64,000 nt of DNA, taken from Knoxdaviesia capensis (taxonomy: Eukaryota; Ascomycota; Sordariomycetes; Microascales; Gondwanamycetaceae). The stretch lies in the NCBI GenBank assembly GCA_001510575.1, contig LNGK01000010.1, forward strand, positions 430,766 through 494,765, read 5' to 3'. This document shows positions 36,430-49,032 of the stretch, piece by piece (the stretch's first letter is position 1; each line of letters begins with the position of its first letter). A program made the translations under genes and the position numbers. Under the pieces are notes generated by a model. It worked only from the letters and a program-made list of their open reading frames with translations. It searched no databases and was not told where the DNA came from.

Positions 36430-38634
36430 ACGAATGTTGTCGCCGCATTAGGGTTAGATGATCCCCTCTCTATCTTTAGGGTTGGTGGAAGGTGCTGGAG
36501 TCATGAGGGAAAGGGGGGGGTTTCTCGGGTCTAGGGTCTATGGTTCTTGTCTTACGTTCATGTTCTTTTTTTTTTTAAGGTTTTCTAATTCTTTCTGTTG
36601 TCTGTTTCTGTCCCTTGCGTCCCGGGTTCTGTGATGTGAATCGGTTCTGGGCTTCAAGGTTGATTAGTTATTTCTCTGATATTCGAGTGCATGGCTTTTT
36701 GTCCCAACGTTCACCACCCACAGCTTCGTTTCCGGGTTTACTGTTTTCTCTTTCATGTCGACCAAATCATCCATTGGTTTTGAAACCTTTCCAGGATAGT
36801 ACTATTCTTCAGTCCAATACATTGGCATACTCTCCAGCTCTTCACGCCTACGAAGATCTTGCAGCATCTCGTGAATTTCAAGAAGAGAAGTATCATGATT
36901 GAAAAAAACTAAAGAGAGGAGATGACTGAGTGAGGAAGATGAAATATCCTCGGACATGCAAACAGGAGGTATCTCAAGCAAAAGCAAATCAGCGCACAAA
37001 CTCTGTCCTCCCCTTCCCCCCTCGATCCTCTACCCGCTCCCCAGTCACTTCTTCACGTCAGTTCTGGTTCAGATGGTTTCACATAGTCCGAATCACACAC
37101 ACACAAACTCCCATAGAAGCACATCCACCCAGCAGTCACACACACACACCACAGACCACAGACCACGAACCAGCCAGGACTAGGTAAGTGATAAGGGCGC
37201 ACCAGCAATAACAGAGAACCACACAGGCACACACAACCAAACAACCCTTTTCTCAATAGAAAGTTAAACCATCAGAACAAAGCAAACAGCTTTTTGCAGA
37301 ATCCCCCTATCTAAATGCAAAAAGAAGAACAGAAAGAAGCAGCAAACAAAAGACTTGGAAACAGAATAGAGCCAAAAGGGTAGCTAGAACCCCTATCTCC
37401 TGTCCCTCCTTTTGATTTCCTTGCTAGAAAAAAGAGGAAGTATAGATAACCTGTAGAAAGAGATTTGATAGGAGGGTCTAGACTTCAAGGAGAAGGACAC
37501 ACTCGAAAGAAGAGGGCCATGTCCCCCTTTTCTTCATTTTCTTTATCAAGAAAGAGAGAGAAAGAGGGATGGATCCAGAGAAATAGGACACAAGCCACAG
37601 GAGACATAAAAATGCAGAAAAAAAAGACATCAGGGGAGGTGAAAGGGTGGGAAAGTGATGTTAAAAAAGCAGAAAAGAGCAGGTAGACATTAAAGGCACG
37701 GCCGAGAGAGAAGAGGAAGAAGAAGTGAAGTGAGCACATTACATGGAAGAAGTATCAAGAAAAAAGAAGCAAATTCAGTAGCAAAAAGAACAAGAGATCA
37801 AGACGAATAAAAAAGAAGCAGGAAAAAAAAACACCCCATTCCAATGGCCCATCCCATCCCTCTTTCTCTACCCATCGCCGCAAATTCCACCGTTATGGTC
37901 TATGAGGGATACAAATGCTTTTTTGGAACAGTCCTTACGAGAATGAAAAAAAGGCAGAAAAAAAAAGAAGCAAGCAGCAGAGAAAAAAAAAAGGAAGAGC
38001 AAACACAAAAAAATTCAACAATGCTCCAAAGCCAGATATCTTTTGAATCAGGAGAAGAGGGGGCGAGGGATATATCTAGCCTAGAAAGAAGAAAGAAAGA
38101 AGAAGAAAAGGGAAGAAGTCAAAGTGAAAAAGAAGAATGAACACGTAAAAGTGAGGTCAATGGAGAGAAGGATGAGATGATGGAAGGTTAGGAAGTTTTT
38201 CAAAGGAGAAAAGAATTTGTATTCATGATGAAAGAAAAAAAGTCCGGTTAAGGGGTCGGAGAGAAAAAGAGAAGAAGTAAAACAAGGGCACACGATGAGG
38301 AGAGAGAAGACGATGTGTGTGTTGTGTGTGTGAAAGTCTCAGTTAAGAGCCTTTCCGGTAGTGCCTTGAGTAAATGTCGATAGGGAAAGATCACGATCTC
38401 GAGAGACGGAAAAGCAGTCGACATGCTGCAAATCGGATCAGGGGAAATAGAAACGGCTTATCACCAGATACAAGATCGGGTAAACCAAAGCGAAAACGCT
38501 GGAACATCTCGGGTGAAGCAAGCAAAAAAAGATGAAGACACAGAATGAAACCCCCATCTTCTCCAGAGGAGTTTGGGTCTCCCTTCTTCTTCTTCTTTTC
38601 TCCTCCACCACGGTTCACTTCATCAGGGTCACAT
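36430..38634. other. purine-rich intergenic between convergent genes
   Basis: 2.2 kb between the POL1 and eIF4G stop codons. Positions 36,447-36,486 hold single TTAGGG motifs, and there is a T-run near 36,570. From about 37,300 to 38,330 the plus strand is overwhelmingly A and G, with long AAGAAG/GAAAAAG-type runs. CA-rich patches lie at 37,096-37,160 and a GT patch at 38,312-38,330. No credible gene. Confidence 0.6.
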
Positions 38635-41600
38635 TCACTCCTTTCCGTCCGACTTCGCCGGGCCGGCCTTAGACAGCAGCGGCGAAGCGGCCGACGAGGG
38701 GGGCGAGGTGGGATTCTCGGACTCGAGGTTAGCGAGAAGTCTATAAAACATTGTCCAGGTTAGTATATGTATGCACCATCCATATATACTTATATATGAG
38801 CATATATATGAGGTATCAATCGTCAGTTATGTGTTCAGTTAACTTACCCAAAAGCGTTGGAATGCGTAGTCACAGGAGGAGTTCCCGTTCGCGACGAAGC
38901 ACCCGAATCCTCGGCACCACGACCCAGAGCGCCCGGTCCGAGCCGGCGGCCGCTGTTGCTACGCGATCCCAGCATCGGGCCCAGCATAACACTCTGGCCA
39001 GCCGTGCGCATCATGCGCGAATTGTGCAGGCGCTTGAGATCGTCCATGCCAACCTGGTTGCTCGAAGGCTGGGGGCCCTGCGAGAAGTTGCGCGAGTCGG
39101 CCCGGCCAAGCTGAGGGCGGCCGCCAGGTCCGCCACGCTGCGAGCTGCGCGCGTTCTCCGCCGCCTTGGCCTGCGCCGCCGCCTCGGCATCGGCACGAAC
39201 CTGCTCCAGAGTCTTCGGGCCTTTGTTAGCCTCCTTCGACACCCAGTTGGCGTTGCGCAGATCAATAATGTCCATCAACATGAACTTGAGACGGCTGGGC
39301 AGGCCCGGGTTGTCAACCATGGCTTGAATGCGCTGGAAGTAAGCATCCAACGCCGGACGACCACGCTCGCCCTCCTCCAGGTTGGCTCCAATGGTCCGGA
39401 GCAGCTTGCAAAGCGACTCAACCTCGGCCTCATCCGGAACACCGGTGAAGTCAACAAGACTCTGAACACATCCGTGGATGATGCGCTCCGTCAGCATCTG
39501 AAGCTTGTACAGCTCTCCGATGAACTGCACGAGACCAAGACCACGGCGCTTGGCAGCCGCAGCAATGTAGTATTCATCAGAGAGAAGCTCGGCTTCACCA
39601 GGCTTCTTGTCCTTGTCCTGGTCCTTGGCCGGGTTCTCAGGAAGATCAACCTTCCAGCCGCGTTCAAACTCCTCCTGGCAACGGTTGAGAAGATACTTCC
39701 GGAAAAGAGCGCCTCCCTTGACCGGGTTGCCCTGTCGGTCCTTGACATCGTCGTCCTTAATCTCGTCACTGATGTCATCAAGCATGCGCCGACAGAACTT
39801 GGCATACATTGACGCCCAGTACGATTCGTCCGTAGCCTTCTCGAAAGTCAGCTGAATCACCTGGCGCAGAGTGCGGCCATCGTTCTCGTTCTTCGACTGC
39901 GACGCAATCTCCATGATCTGGTCCGCAATCTTGTCGAACTTCTCCGGAGTCATCTTGTTCAGCGCAGCCTTGACCTTGCGCTGAACCATCTCCGGGTCCA
40001 TGTGGTTGGTTCCGCCCGAACCACCACCGGCAGCACGAATGCTGATCGGCTTCCAGCCAGTAGCCGACACCGCAATCGGCTTGACTTCCTGACCCGCGGT
40101 AAGAGGCATCGTCTTGGCAAGCTGGTCGGGCTTGACAGGGCGGTTGCTACCACCCTGGTTGCGGGGCCGGTTGCTCGGGACACGGCCTCCAGGAGATCCA
40201 GGAATGCCACCCATGTTGGAGCTCGATGGGTTCTTGCCCATGGGGAAGCCACCGGCGCCACCGCGCGGGAACGATCCCGTACCGGTCATCGACTGCGGCC
40301 GGGGAAGCGAGCCGCCACCAACCATGCCCATGCGCGAGTCCAATCCGCTCGAAGGGGTAGGTCGGCCAGCCATGCTAAAGCCAAGAGCATTGCCACCGCC
40401 AATCATGGGGCGAGACGGTTGGCGACCGCCAGCACCACCGGGGGTTCTAGCCGTGGATGGTCTGTCGGAGTCACCAATGAGAGCCTTGACCTGGGTCTGG
40501 AACTCCATCGATGGCTGCTCAGTGAACACATTCTGGAACTGAAGCAGGAAGGCAGCATCGTACTTAAACGATTTGCCCTTCTTCGACACAGCCGCATTGA
40601 GCGCCGGGTTGGGCGACATAATTCCCTCGGGGTACAGATCAGGCTTGATGACGGTGAGGAACCGGGCAGACTTGAGAGACTGGAGAGCAGCGCTGGGCTG
40701 CGGAGGTTCAACAGACTTGGTAGTCAGCTGAGACAGGTTCAGCGCAGCAGGCTTGGCCCGCTGCTTTTCGGCGCCTGAAGGACGAATAAAAGTCGGCTCG
40801 GGAGCGGACTTGGGAGGCTCGTTGATGGTAAGCTTGGCCAGCTTCTCGGTAACCTTGGAAGGCGCATCAGTGTCGGGCTTCGAGGCAGGCTTAGCCTCGG
40901 AAGAACCCGATCGCGCAGCCTGGATGGCATCGGCAAATGAAGTGGGGTTGGCGCCGGTGCGCTCAGCTTCGTTGCGGCGGCGTTCGCGCTCGGCCTCAAT
41001 ACGCTCCATCTCGCGCTCCTGCTCGCGGAGCTTGCGATCCTCATCGGCAGCATTGGCGGCACGGTTGGCTTCGGCGGCCTTCTTATCGGCCTCCTTTTGG
41101 ATGGCCTTCTTGCGCTCGTACTCCTCAGCCTCACGCTCACGCTTGGCCTCAAGTTCCTCCATCTCCCGGATTTGACGCTCAAGTTCATCTTCGTCGTCAA
41201 CAGGAGCGGCGGCGGCAGCGGCAGCCTCTTCCTCAGCTTTCTTCTTCGCAGCCGCCTCAGCAGCAGCCTTGCTCTCAGCTTCGGCCTTCACCTTGGCAGC
41301 AGCCTCAGCTTCAGCCTTGGCCTTGGCCTCAGCCTCAACCTTCTTGCGGCTCTCCTCTTCGGCAGTGGCAGCCGCGGCAGCAGCAGCCGCCTTGCTCTCA
41401 GCTTCGGCTTTGGCCTTAGCAGCGGCCTCAGCCTCAGCCTTGGCCTTCTCCTCGGCAGCAGCCTTCTCCTTAGCCTCCTTTTCAGCCTTCTCCTTCTCAG
41501 CAGCCAGCCCAGGGGTAGCCATGATCTTCTTGGCCGGGTCCTCTCGCACCTCTTCAGCGGTCTTCTGGGGGGTCTGGCTTTCGGTCCGCAGATGCGAAGG

Positions 41601-43742
41601 CGTCGACGACTTGGGAGGGGGGGTGGAGCTGACCACAGGGGCGGTGCGAGTCTGGCTAATGCTCGGCACGGGAGAAGGGGGCGCCTTCATGTCCTTCAGG
41701 TTAACAGCATGGCCGTCCGGAGTCGTGATCCGGATGGCGCTCGACTTGACAGGGCGAACAAAATCGGGGTTCGCGGGGTTGAGAGCCTTCGCAGGAGCAT
41801 GTTGAGTCATCGAGGTTCCAGAAACCACCATGGGGTTCTGCATGTGGCCCATTTGGTTGTACATGCCGGACTTGTCGGGCTGCGAAGGGGTGCGCGCCAT
41901 GGACGGTCCAGAGGGCGTGAAGGCCGGCTGAGGTTGGTACTGCTGAGAGAAGCCTTGCATGTTCTGCATGGGGTTCGGGCCGTACTGAGGAGGCATATTG
42001 AAGTTGCCGTAGGCACCCATGCCCACACGGCCATAATTGTCGTACTGGTTCGGCTGAGCAGTCGGGGGGGGATATCCCATCTGCTGAAGTCCCTGTTTCT
42101 TCTTGGTTAGCAAGGCTTGAAATTTCTCAAAGTTTTGCAGCTCGGGTGAAAGATCAACAGCGAACTGCTGATACGAGGGAAACAGGCCGGGACCAGCCGG
42201 CAACTGCGCCGGCGGGTACCCAGATCCAAAGTGAGCAGAAGCGTGCTCGTACGACACAACTGGCCGCATGGTCAGTTGTTCATAGCCCAGCAGCATTGGG
42301 TGCTGGGCAAAGGGTACGAAGGGCTGGTAGCCACCAAAGATAGGGGAAGCTCTCGACTGAACAGGGAAACCTTGTCCATGTTCAACGGGAGCAGCGGAAG
42401 GGCTGGTGGCATCAGCTCGGGGAGAGACTTTTCCGCCGAGGGAGCCAGAAGCGGGCGAAAAGGTGCCATTCACAATGAGAGCCGAGAACTGCTCGGGATC
42501 TTCGAGTGCGTTCGCACGGGGATAGTGAGGGCGAGCAAATCCAGACGACTGGAAAGAGAACGGCGAGCCCGCAAGGGTAACAGAATCAGATTCGTTACCA
42601 ACGGCAGTCTCGCCATCACCGTCACGCCACCACGGCATGCCGACAATGAAGCGAGAAGCACCCGAGTTCTTATCCGAGCCATGCGTATTCTGAAAATGCT
42701 TCTTCTGCTGGTGGTTAGGAGAGTGCTGACTCTCTTTCCACGCCTTCCGATGTTGATGTTTTTGTTTGCGCTTCTTGTTGTGCGCGGAACGGGGGAGCGG
42801 GGGACCATAGGGCGAATCGTAAGATTCAGCATAATACAGGGGTCGTACAGGTTGCATTCCGGGCATCTGTCCAGGAGTCCCATAGTGGAACTGCTGGAGT
42901 CCCTGAGAGGCCATGGCGGGAGGAGCCATGGTGGCAGGGGCCATAGTCGGAGTGTTCAAGTTCGAGTTGGCCATGTGAGGGCTGCGGCCGGGCTGGGGCG
43001 AGTTGGTAATGTGCCGGTTTTGCGACTGGAACTGGTGAGGGCCTCGCATTTGGCCAGAGTTGCCCCGATAGTGGGGCTGGGCGGGTTGATAGTTCATCTG
43101 GTTGTGAGGCGCATAGGGCGAGCTAGCCGGGTTGAAAGCGCCACCGCCGCCTCTGCGGCCGTGATTGAAGTTACCACGGTTATGACCGGGGCCACCGGGC
43201 TGCGAGCCGAGATCACTGCCGGCGGCAGAATGGACAGACTCGCGTCGGCCGTGGGCACCAGGTTGGTTAGGGAGTGCAGGATTGTGACCGGATCCAGGAC
43301 GCATATTTCTCTATATCAACAACGCCAGGGGTTAGAAAACAGCAACAAACCCAGTAACACGAAGACAAAAAACATTTACGACAAAACACCGAAACCACAC
43401 GAAAGCAACACAAAAAGAACTTACATCACCGTCGCTGGTCAGACTTCCAAAAGTGACCGGAGCGCCAGGGTGAGTCAGGCCCGCCGGAGGGCGGCCACCG
43501 CTGGCAGCCGGAGGCGGAATAGGGGAAGGGGGGGCGGGCGAGGGAATGCCTCCCGGGATGGCAATAGGGGCGGCAGCCGAATGCTGCGGGCTGCTGTGAG
43601 CCATGGCGGGCGAGTCGTGGAATCCGAATTGAATGTTCTTCTTCACGCCTCCGACAGAAGCACCGTTGGAGGTGAAAGAAGAACCATTCGCTCCTCCAAT
43701 AGTGAGGGAGCCCTTGCGTGAATGGTCTGAAGAACCATTCAT
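38635..43742 (-). CDS. translation initiation factor eIF4G
   Basis: Exons 43,742-43,425, 43,310-38,848 and 38,740-38,635 (introns 114 and 107 bp); 4,887 nt, 1,628 aa. The last small exon adds LLANLESENP and a Ser/Pro tail; without it the frame would stop right at the donor site. eIF4G is the cap-complex scaffold joining eIF4E, eIF4A, PABP and eIF3. Seen: a long Gly/Pro/Gln/Met-rich disordered N-terminal half with RGG-like pieces; a very long Ala/Glu/Lys helix region (about residues 720-860); an eIF4E-binding motif YDAAFLL (Y1023-L1029; YxxxxL plus hydrophobic); and a MIF4G domain at about 1215-1465 (KMTPEKFDKIADQI to LMDIIDLRNANW) that binds eIF4A. No MA3/W2 domain follows, as in other fungal eIF4G. 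A basic His/Lys/Arg stretch (NKKRKQKHQHRKAW) near residue 290 is unusual. Confidence 0.95.
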
Positions 43743-44879
43743 GGTCGAAAAACAAATTACGGCTGGAACGGCCGAAGGACAGACGAATCGGGTCGAAGAA
43801 TCGGAAAAGAGATAATCTGAACGGACGCCCAACCACAAATGCTCATGGTGGGACGGCGACTGAAAATCGGTGTCGAATCGGGCCAACCGCGACTGAGAAC
43901 CGGGATTAGCAAGAAGCGGAGGCGGCAAAAAGAGGAGCCGCGGCTTCAAGAATTGGAGCTCGGAGTTGAAGATGAGATACTGTATCAGGGAGATAGACAA
44001 GGAGCGTTAATTGAAGTCTGAGTCTGAACAAAAAAGAAACGGCAATAGTTATCGTGAAGATGGGGAGAAAAGAAAGAAAGAAGAGGAAGAAAAACTGAAA
44101 ACTGAAATAAAAACAGCAGATGTTTACGTATGAAGCTTTAGGGGCCTTCAACAGCAACACCTAACGACGAGTTTTTGAAAAAGAAATTCAAAATAGAGGG
44201 GGGGGGGATATTTTTGTTTGCGATCTGAAAATCTCCTCAGGCACGAAAATTCTCTTAGGAGGCTTCTTCACATGAACCCTTTTTTCATAGAAAAAAGGCA
44301 AGATCCTGTCAAGATAGCCCGAACCCTAAGATAAAAATTCTATGTCCATAAAGTAATCAGAGGAACCTCAAATATATGGCATGAATATGCAAAAAGATCA
44401 ATGTGAGGACAAAGAAGGAAGAAAAATCATGCTGGTCGTAGGAGGAGGACTAGTGGAATAATGCGAGTCTTCGAGAATTATCGTCCTTATCGAGAGTCTT
44501 TATCCGGTCGGTCACCAAAGCTGGAGAAAGATAATGACGTAGAAGTCCTAAGGTGAGGTTATTGAGATAGAAGGAGACACATCGTAGAATGCTGTGATTG
44601 TGGATGGCAGGAATCGGAATTGTCGTAAGTTGCGGCTGGCTGGTGATAGTGATGATTCGACTTCGTCATGACGTTCGATGGAGGATCGTTGGGAGTCGGT
44701 CGCCATGGCATTTCATCGATTTGGGTTGGCGAAAAGGTGATTTGATGGATCCGGTCGATGGTTCGTTGAATGATGTCCTCGTCCACTTCCAGCAAGATAT
44801 TTCGGTCCTTTCTTATGTCCTCGCCACACTTATGGAATTGAAGGAGAGAGCAATGAAGTCAGAGGGTTAGAACGAGATA

Positions 44880-44889
44880 AGAAACTTAC
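44880..44889 (-). other. candidate 5'-UTR intron donor of eIF4G
   Basis: The minus strand reads CTG|GTAAGTTTC, matching the donor consensus seen in the coded introns of this window. It lies about 1.15 kb upstream of the eIF4G ATG. The acceptor could not be fixed, and a separate non-coding transcript is possible. Confidence 0.3.
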
Positions 44890-47396
44890 CAGGAGTATCT
44901 CAATTGATAGAGATAATGGAAACGGAAACAGTGATAATGAATTTTCTCTGAAAAGACAGTATCAAAGAGGTCGAAAGGAGAGAAGAGGCGAAGTCGTGAT
45001 GGAAAAGACGATTTCAAAAGGAGATGAGGGCATACGAAAAAAAGTATGAAGAGGGAAAGGTTTGTGATGATAGAACAGAAACGGGAGGAGAGAAGAAAAA
45101 GGACAACAGACGCGGTACAAGCAAGGAAGGAAGAATAAATAACTTGTCTAAGTAAATAGAGAAGTTATTCAACCAAATGTGTGAGGGGGAAAACAATTAG
45201 ATTAGACGATGATGTTTATTATCAAGAGATCTGTGTGGAGGAAGAATCTTCTAACCAGAGAAGGTGGGAAGACTCAAGCAACAAAAAAATCAACAACACA
45301 CAGAAAAAAAAGACAATTAACTGAAAGATGACAAGATCGTTATATAAAAAGAAGAAAAAGGAAGGAAGAGGAAAAAGAGAATTTAAAAAAACAGCTTTAA
45401 AGAAAAAAAATGAATGGGAAAAAAAATAAGAGGCAGAAAAAAAAGAACGTCTAACTTTTTTTTCCTTTCAAACTTTTCCTTTCGGTTTTTTTTTAAATTC
45501 TTTTTTTTCCTTTTTTATTTTTTTTCCTTTCTTTCTATTAGTTTTTTTATTTTCCTCCAGGCCACACTCAACTGGGGAGATGTGTGGGAGGATAGAGTAA
45601 ATTTGGGGGGGATTGTTGTGTATGGGGAGGAAAGGAAGAAGAAAAAAAGAGGAGGGAAAAAATGCAATCGTATCAAAAGGAGAGAAATAGATGATCGTGA
45701 CAAGAACTTTTTTTCAAGGGTTTTAATTTTGGCGGCCTTTTGTGGTGGAAGTACCTTTTTGCGTGCACAGACTAGTAAAGTGTACACATCAGGTCTGGGC
45801 AAGATCTTCTTCTGAGGGTTGCTCTTTCCCTGGGAACTGGTTTATCTGGGTGAAAATTTGAGGGGTCAAAAGAGTACAGACACCGACCTGGGTACAGTGT
45901 GTGAAGACTGTGTGAATCTGGCAGGATCCAGTGCGGCGTCCGTGAATATGGAACACTGTGTACACTGTACGTCCTTTTTGCCGTTTGTCTGTTCGCTCTG
46001 TTTCGGGGATCCCTAAAACACAACACAACATGGCTTGGAAATGTGAAGCTGTGACGGTTGCGCTATCAGGAATCGCTAGGTGGAAACCGATCATTTTCAC
46101 GTTTGGGTGGTGTTGTTCAGTGTGGCGCGTTGCTATCGGGAAAAAGCGACGGCTTTGCTGCTTTTCATAGACGCGTTCTTCTAACTCCTAGTGGAGATTT
46201 CGCTGTCTGGAAATTGTTCTTGAACTGACTCGCATCAACTCTGGAAGATTAGCCAAGGTTTATTTGAAAGAAAATCAGACGGCCGTCAGTACTGACTTTG
46301 ACGGAGTCTGATTTAAAGTGCTTGCAGCAAGCACGCCGCTTCAGTTACACCACTAATGTACACACTTTCACGGTTTTGGCTCCAGGCAGCTGTTCTCGGG
46401 ATATGTACGTTGCCGTCATCGTCACTTCGTCATCGGGAAGATATGAGAGCAGTCATAGGTACCACCGCCTGCATTTAATATCTGGGCGGTACATAGGTAA
46501 GGTTAGGTAGGGTTGCTTGTATAGCTGGAAGTCTTGTCTGGCTTCCCGGTACTGGCTGTGGATGATGTATTTTCTGCCTTCCTGGCGATCTCTGCAGCAG
46601 TTCGTCTGATAATTGCAATTCCTCAAACACGCCCCTTTTTCCCGGACGATTCTGCTTCGTTACTCCAGAATGATCGTCTCTGGAGTTTGGGGTTAATTTC
46701 TTTTCCTTTTTTTTTGGTCTATTAATTGCCTGAATATACATACTGTATGTAGAGTCGCAGATATCCCTCGTCGTTTATATATATCCCACGAGTACGTAAG
46801 TTGACTACTACCAGCATGTGGCAGTCCCGTCCCCCTACCAAGGATCTTCGAAGCTTGTATGTAATTTACCAGCAAATTGGTTGTCGGGTACTCATACTTG
46901 TTGTATTTGACGCGCTCTGCCAGGTTGGCCCTGGTCCGCGCATCACTTCACTCTCACAAGCGTGAACACAATGACCGACAACAAGTCAACAACCGACAGA
47001 ACAATGCGTGTCCAGTGTCCTTCACTTGCGACCACGATATTCGTGCTCCTAGACTCCGGACATTTGTATGCGTACATATGGATGTATTGTGCATATGTGT
47101 GTTGCTTCCAGCCCTAAACCCACTCACTGCCATTCATATATGTCCATGCAGACATCTGCAGTGTGCTGCTCCACCCAGTCAAAAGTTCTGTCCAACGTGT
47201 AAAAAAAATCCGGATGTCTACAGGTGCACCACGGACGGGAAAATCCTGACTTCATCCTGCATATATCAATCAACATGTCTAACAGTCCGTATCAGAAGCG
47301 CGTATGTCAGACCATCAGCTTCGACATTGACCTCGCAACACACACCCGTCCCAGACTGTCTCTGAAGATGAAGCCACATCTTTCTCTCAACTACTG

Positions 47397-47420
47397 ATAT
47401 ATATATATATATATATATAT
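47397..47420. repeat. AT microsatellite (AT)12
   Basis: Twelve uninterrupted AT units between CTG and CATCGG, in the intergenic region downstream of Aquarius. Confidence 0.95.
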
Positions 47421-47781
47421 CATCGGTAACAGCGTAGAATGTCCCTGGGACTGGAATCACCCTCGCAAAAAGATAACGATAGTGGAAAAGTGGAGGATCC
47501 GCTCATTCCAGACCACCACATGTGAAATCGAGACGACAAGATAGGTAGGAGAACACACAAAAAAAACGTGGGGCCAACCAGCATTGCATTCCTATGGAGC
47601 GGAAAACAATGTATTTCAAAAATGTTTGAGCACAAGCCCTACACAGGGCAAGGGACTGTGTCTTAAGATACAAAAAAGCGAAAAGAGAGGGACACAATGT
47701 GTTTAAGACCGGGGGTCTTGAGAATTATATTCGCGCTACCGAAAACCATTTACTCCTCAAGCCATCTCATGACAATGCGAC

Positions 47782-47793
47782 AACCCTAACCCT
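47782..47793. promoter_or_regulatory. telobox (AACCCTAACCCT)
   Basis: Two telomere-type units in the intergenic DNA, about 1.2 kb downstream of the Aquarius stop codon. It has no obvious target gene at promoter distance. Confidence 0.3.
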
Positions 47794-49032
47794 AGAACTC
47801 GCGATTATCTCAACTCTCGCTTTTTTCCCCCTTTCCTGCCGTCAATCGAAAGCTCGCCCGGATTAAAACCCCTATTCATTCAGCCCCTTATGAACACGGA
47901 GCACAGCTCAAATACCCGCGAAAAAAAGGCACACAATGCTTAAACCTGTCCATTTGCTCCCAATGCGCCCCCCTCTCCGCCACTTTCTGTGTATTCTTCT
48001 GTAAATATTGCCATTGTTCTCCCCAGTTCCACACGGCATGCCCGGCACGAGAAGAAAAAAAAAAGAAAAAAAAAAAAGAGAATTTGCGCCCAGGAATGCC
48101 GATGCACCTCATGAAAGAAGAGTCTAGAAAACCCCAGATCACGCCCACCACCAACCCATCAAAAAATCAAATCAATTCACCCAATCAACCCATCGGCTAT
48201 ACCCATCTGATCCTGATTTTTTGGTTGGCCGGCTTTTCCTTTCCGGGCTGTTCCGCTGGCTTATCTGGTCCGTCCTCTGCTGGCTACCAAATCTTTCTTT
48301 CTTATAGGCTATACACGATCCTCGTTCCTCTGTTCGCCACTCCTCAGCCCTGGAACGACGTCCGTGATTGGTTTTCTGGCTCCACGAACAAGGAATCGAT
48401 CGATATATGGCCGACAAGGTCGTCGCCTCAGGGTACTTGGCCAGCTCTCCAACCCTCGTATTCTCTGCTGTTTCCCCCTCATGAATGCATCCGGGAAAGG
48501 AAACCATGACCCTCGCCACAGCACGTTGCTGGCTGCTGCTGGTCCGTTATCTCCGCGTCTCCCCCTCCGTGACTCTCGCAGGTCCTCCAAACATTTCCCC
48601 TCCTCTCCAAACTCTTATCTCAGGCCGGCTTTGAACCTGCATTAACCCGATCATACCCCCATTCCCACTAAAAAAATGTGCAAAACTGCTCCTTTCGTCT
48701 TATATGTGCTTGCTGCTGTCGTAATCGCACCGCCTGAACCACCACCAGGTGTCGTCACCATCTTCAGCCTCAGACAGCAATAACTCACTACGCCTCTTGG
48801 CTATCTGATATCTGAGTCACCGCTTCCTGTCGTACTGTTTTGGTGTGACTCTTGGTGTCAAGTACCGTAGCATTCGCTGCCTCAAGAAACCCACACACTA
48901 GTATACGAGAAAACATAACGACAAACGTAAAACAAATTGCTCGAGTATCTCTCTACATGGCCAAAATAGCAAGTACAATGCTCTGTAATTCGTGTTATTC
49001 TGGTACCTCCAAAAAAAAAAGGTTTCAAACTC

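Larger units (their letters stand above)
43743..49032. other. eIF4G leader/promoter and low-complexity intergenic
   Basis: 5.3 kb between the eIF4G start and the Aquarius stop, both on the minus strand. From 43,900 to 45,440 the plus strand is purine-rich, so an eIF4G leader here would be CT-rich. A strong minus-strand donor GTAAGTTTC at 44,889 hints at a 5'-untranslated intron. At about 45,445 the composition flips to long T-runs (45,455-45,560). Further right: an AT microsatellite at 47,397, a telobox at 47,782 and A-runs near 48,050. ORFs here (such as 46,877-47,365) lack domains and look random. Confidence 0.5.

Noticed and set aside
37086..37160. CA-rich repeats considered as a short CRISPR-like array.
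   Set aside because: Simple dinucleotide repeats without spacers, in a eukaryotic genome.
38751..43721. Plus-strand ORFs of 250-500 codons over eIF4G.
   Set aside because: Shadows of the low-complexity eIF4G coding strand; no domain, and the minus frame has clear MIF4G and splice sites.
46877..47365. 162-codon plus ORF with several cysteines.
   Set aside because: It starts at a non-ATG codon, and its composition resembles the surrounding non-coding DNA; cysteine spacing fits no known family.
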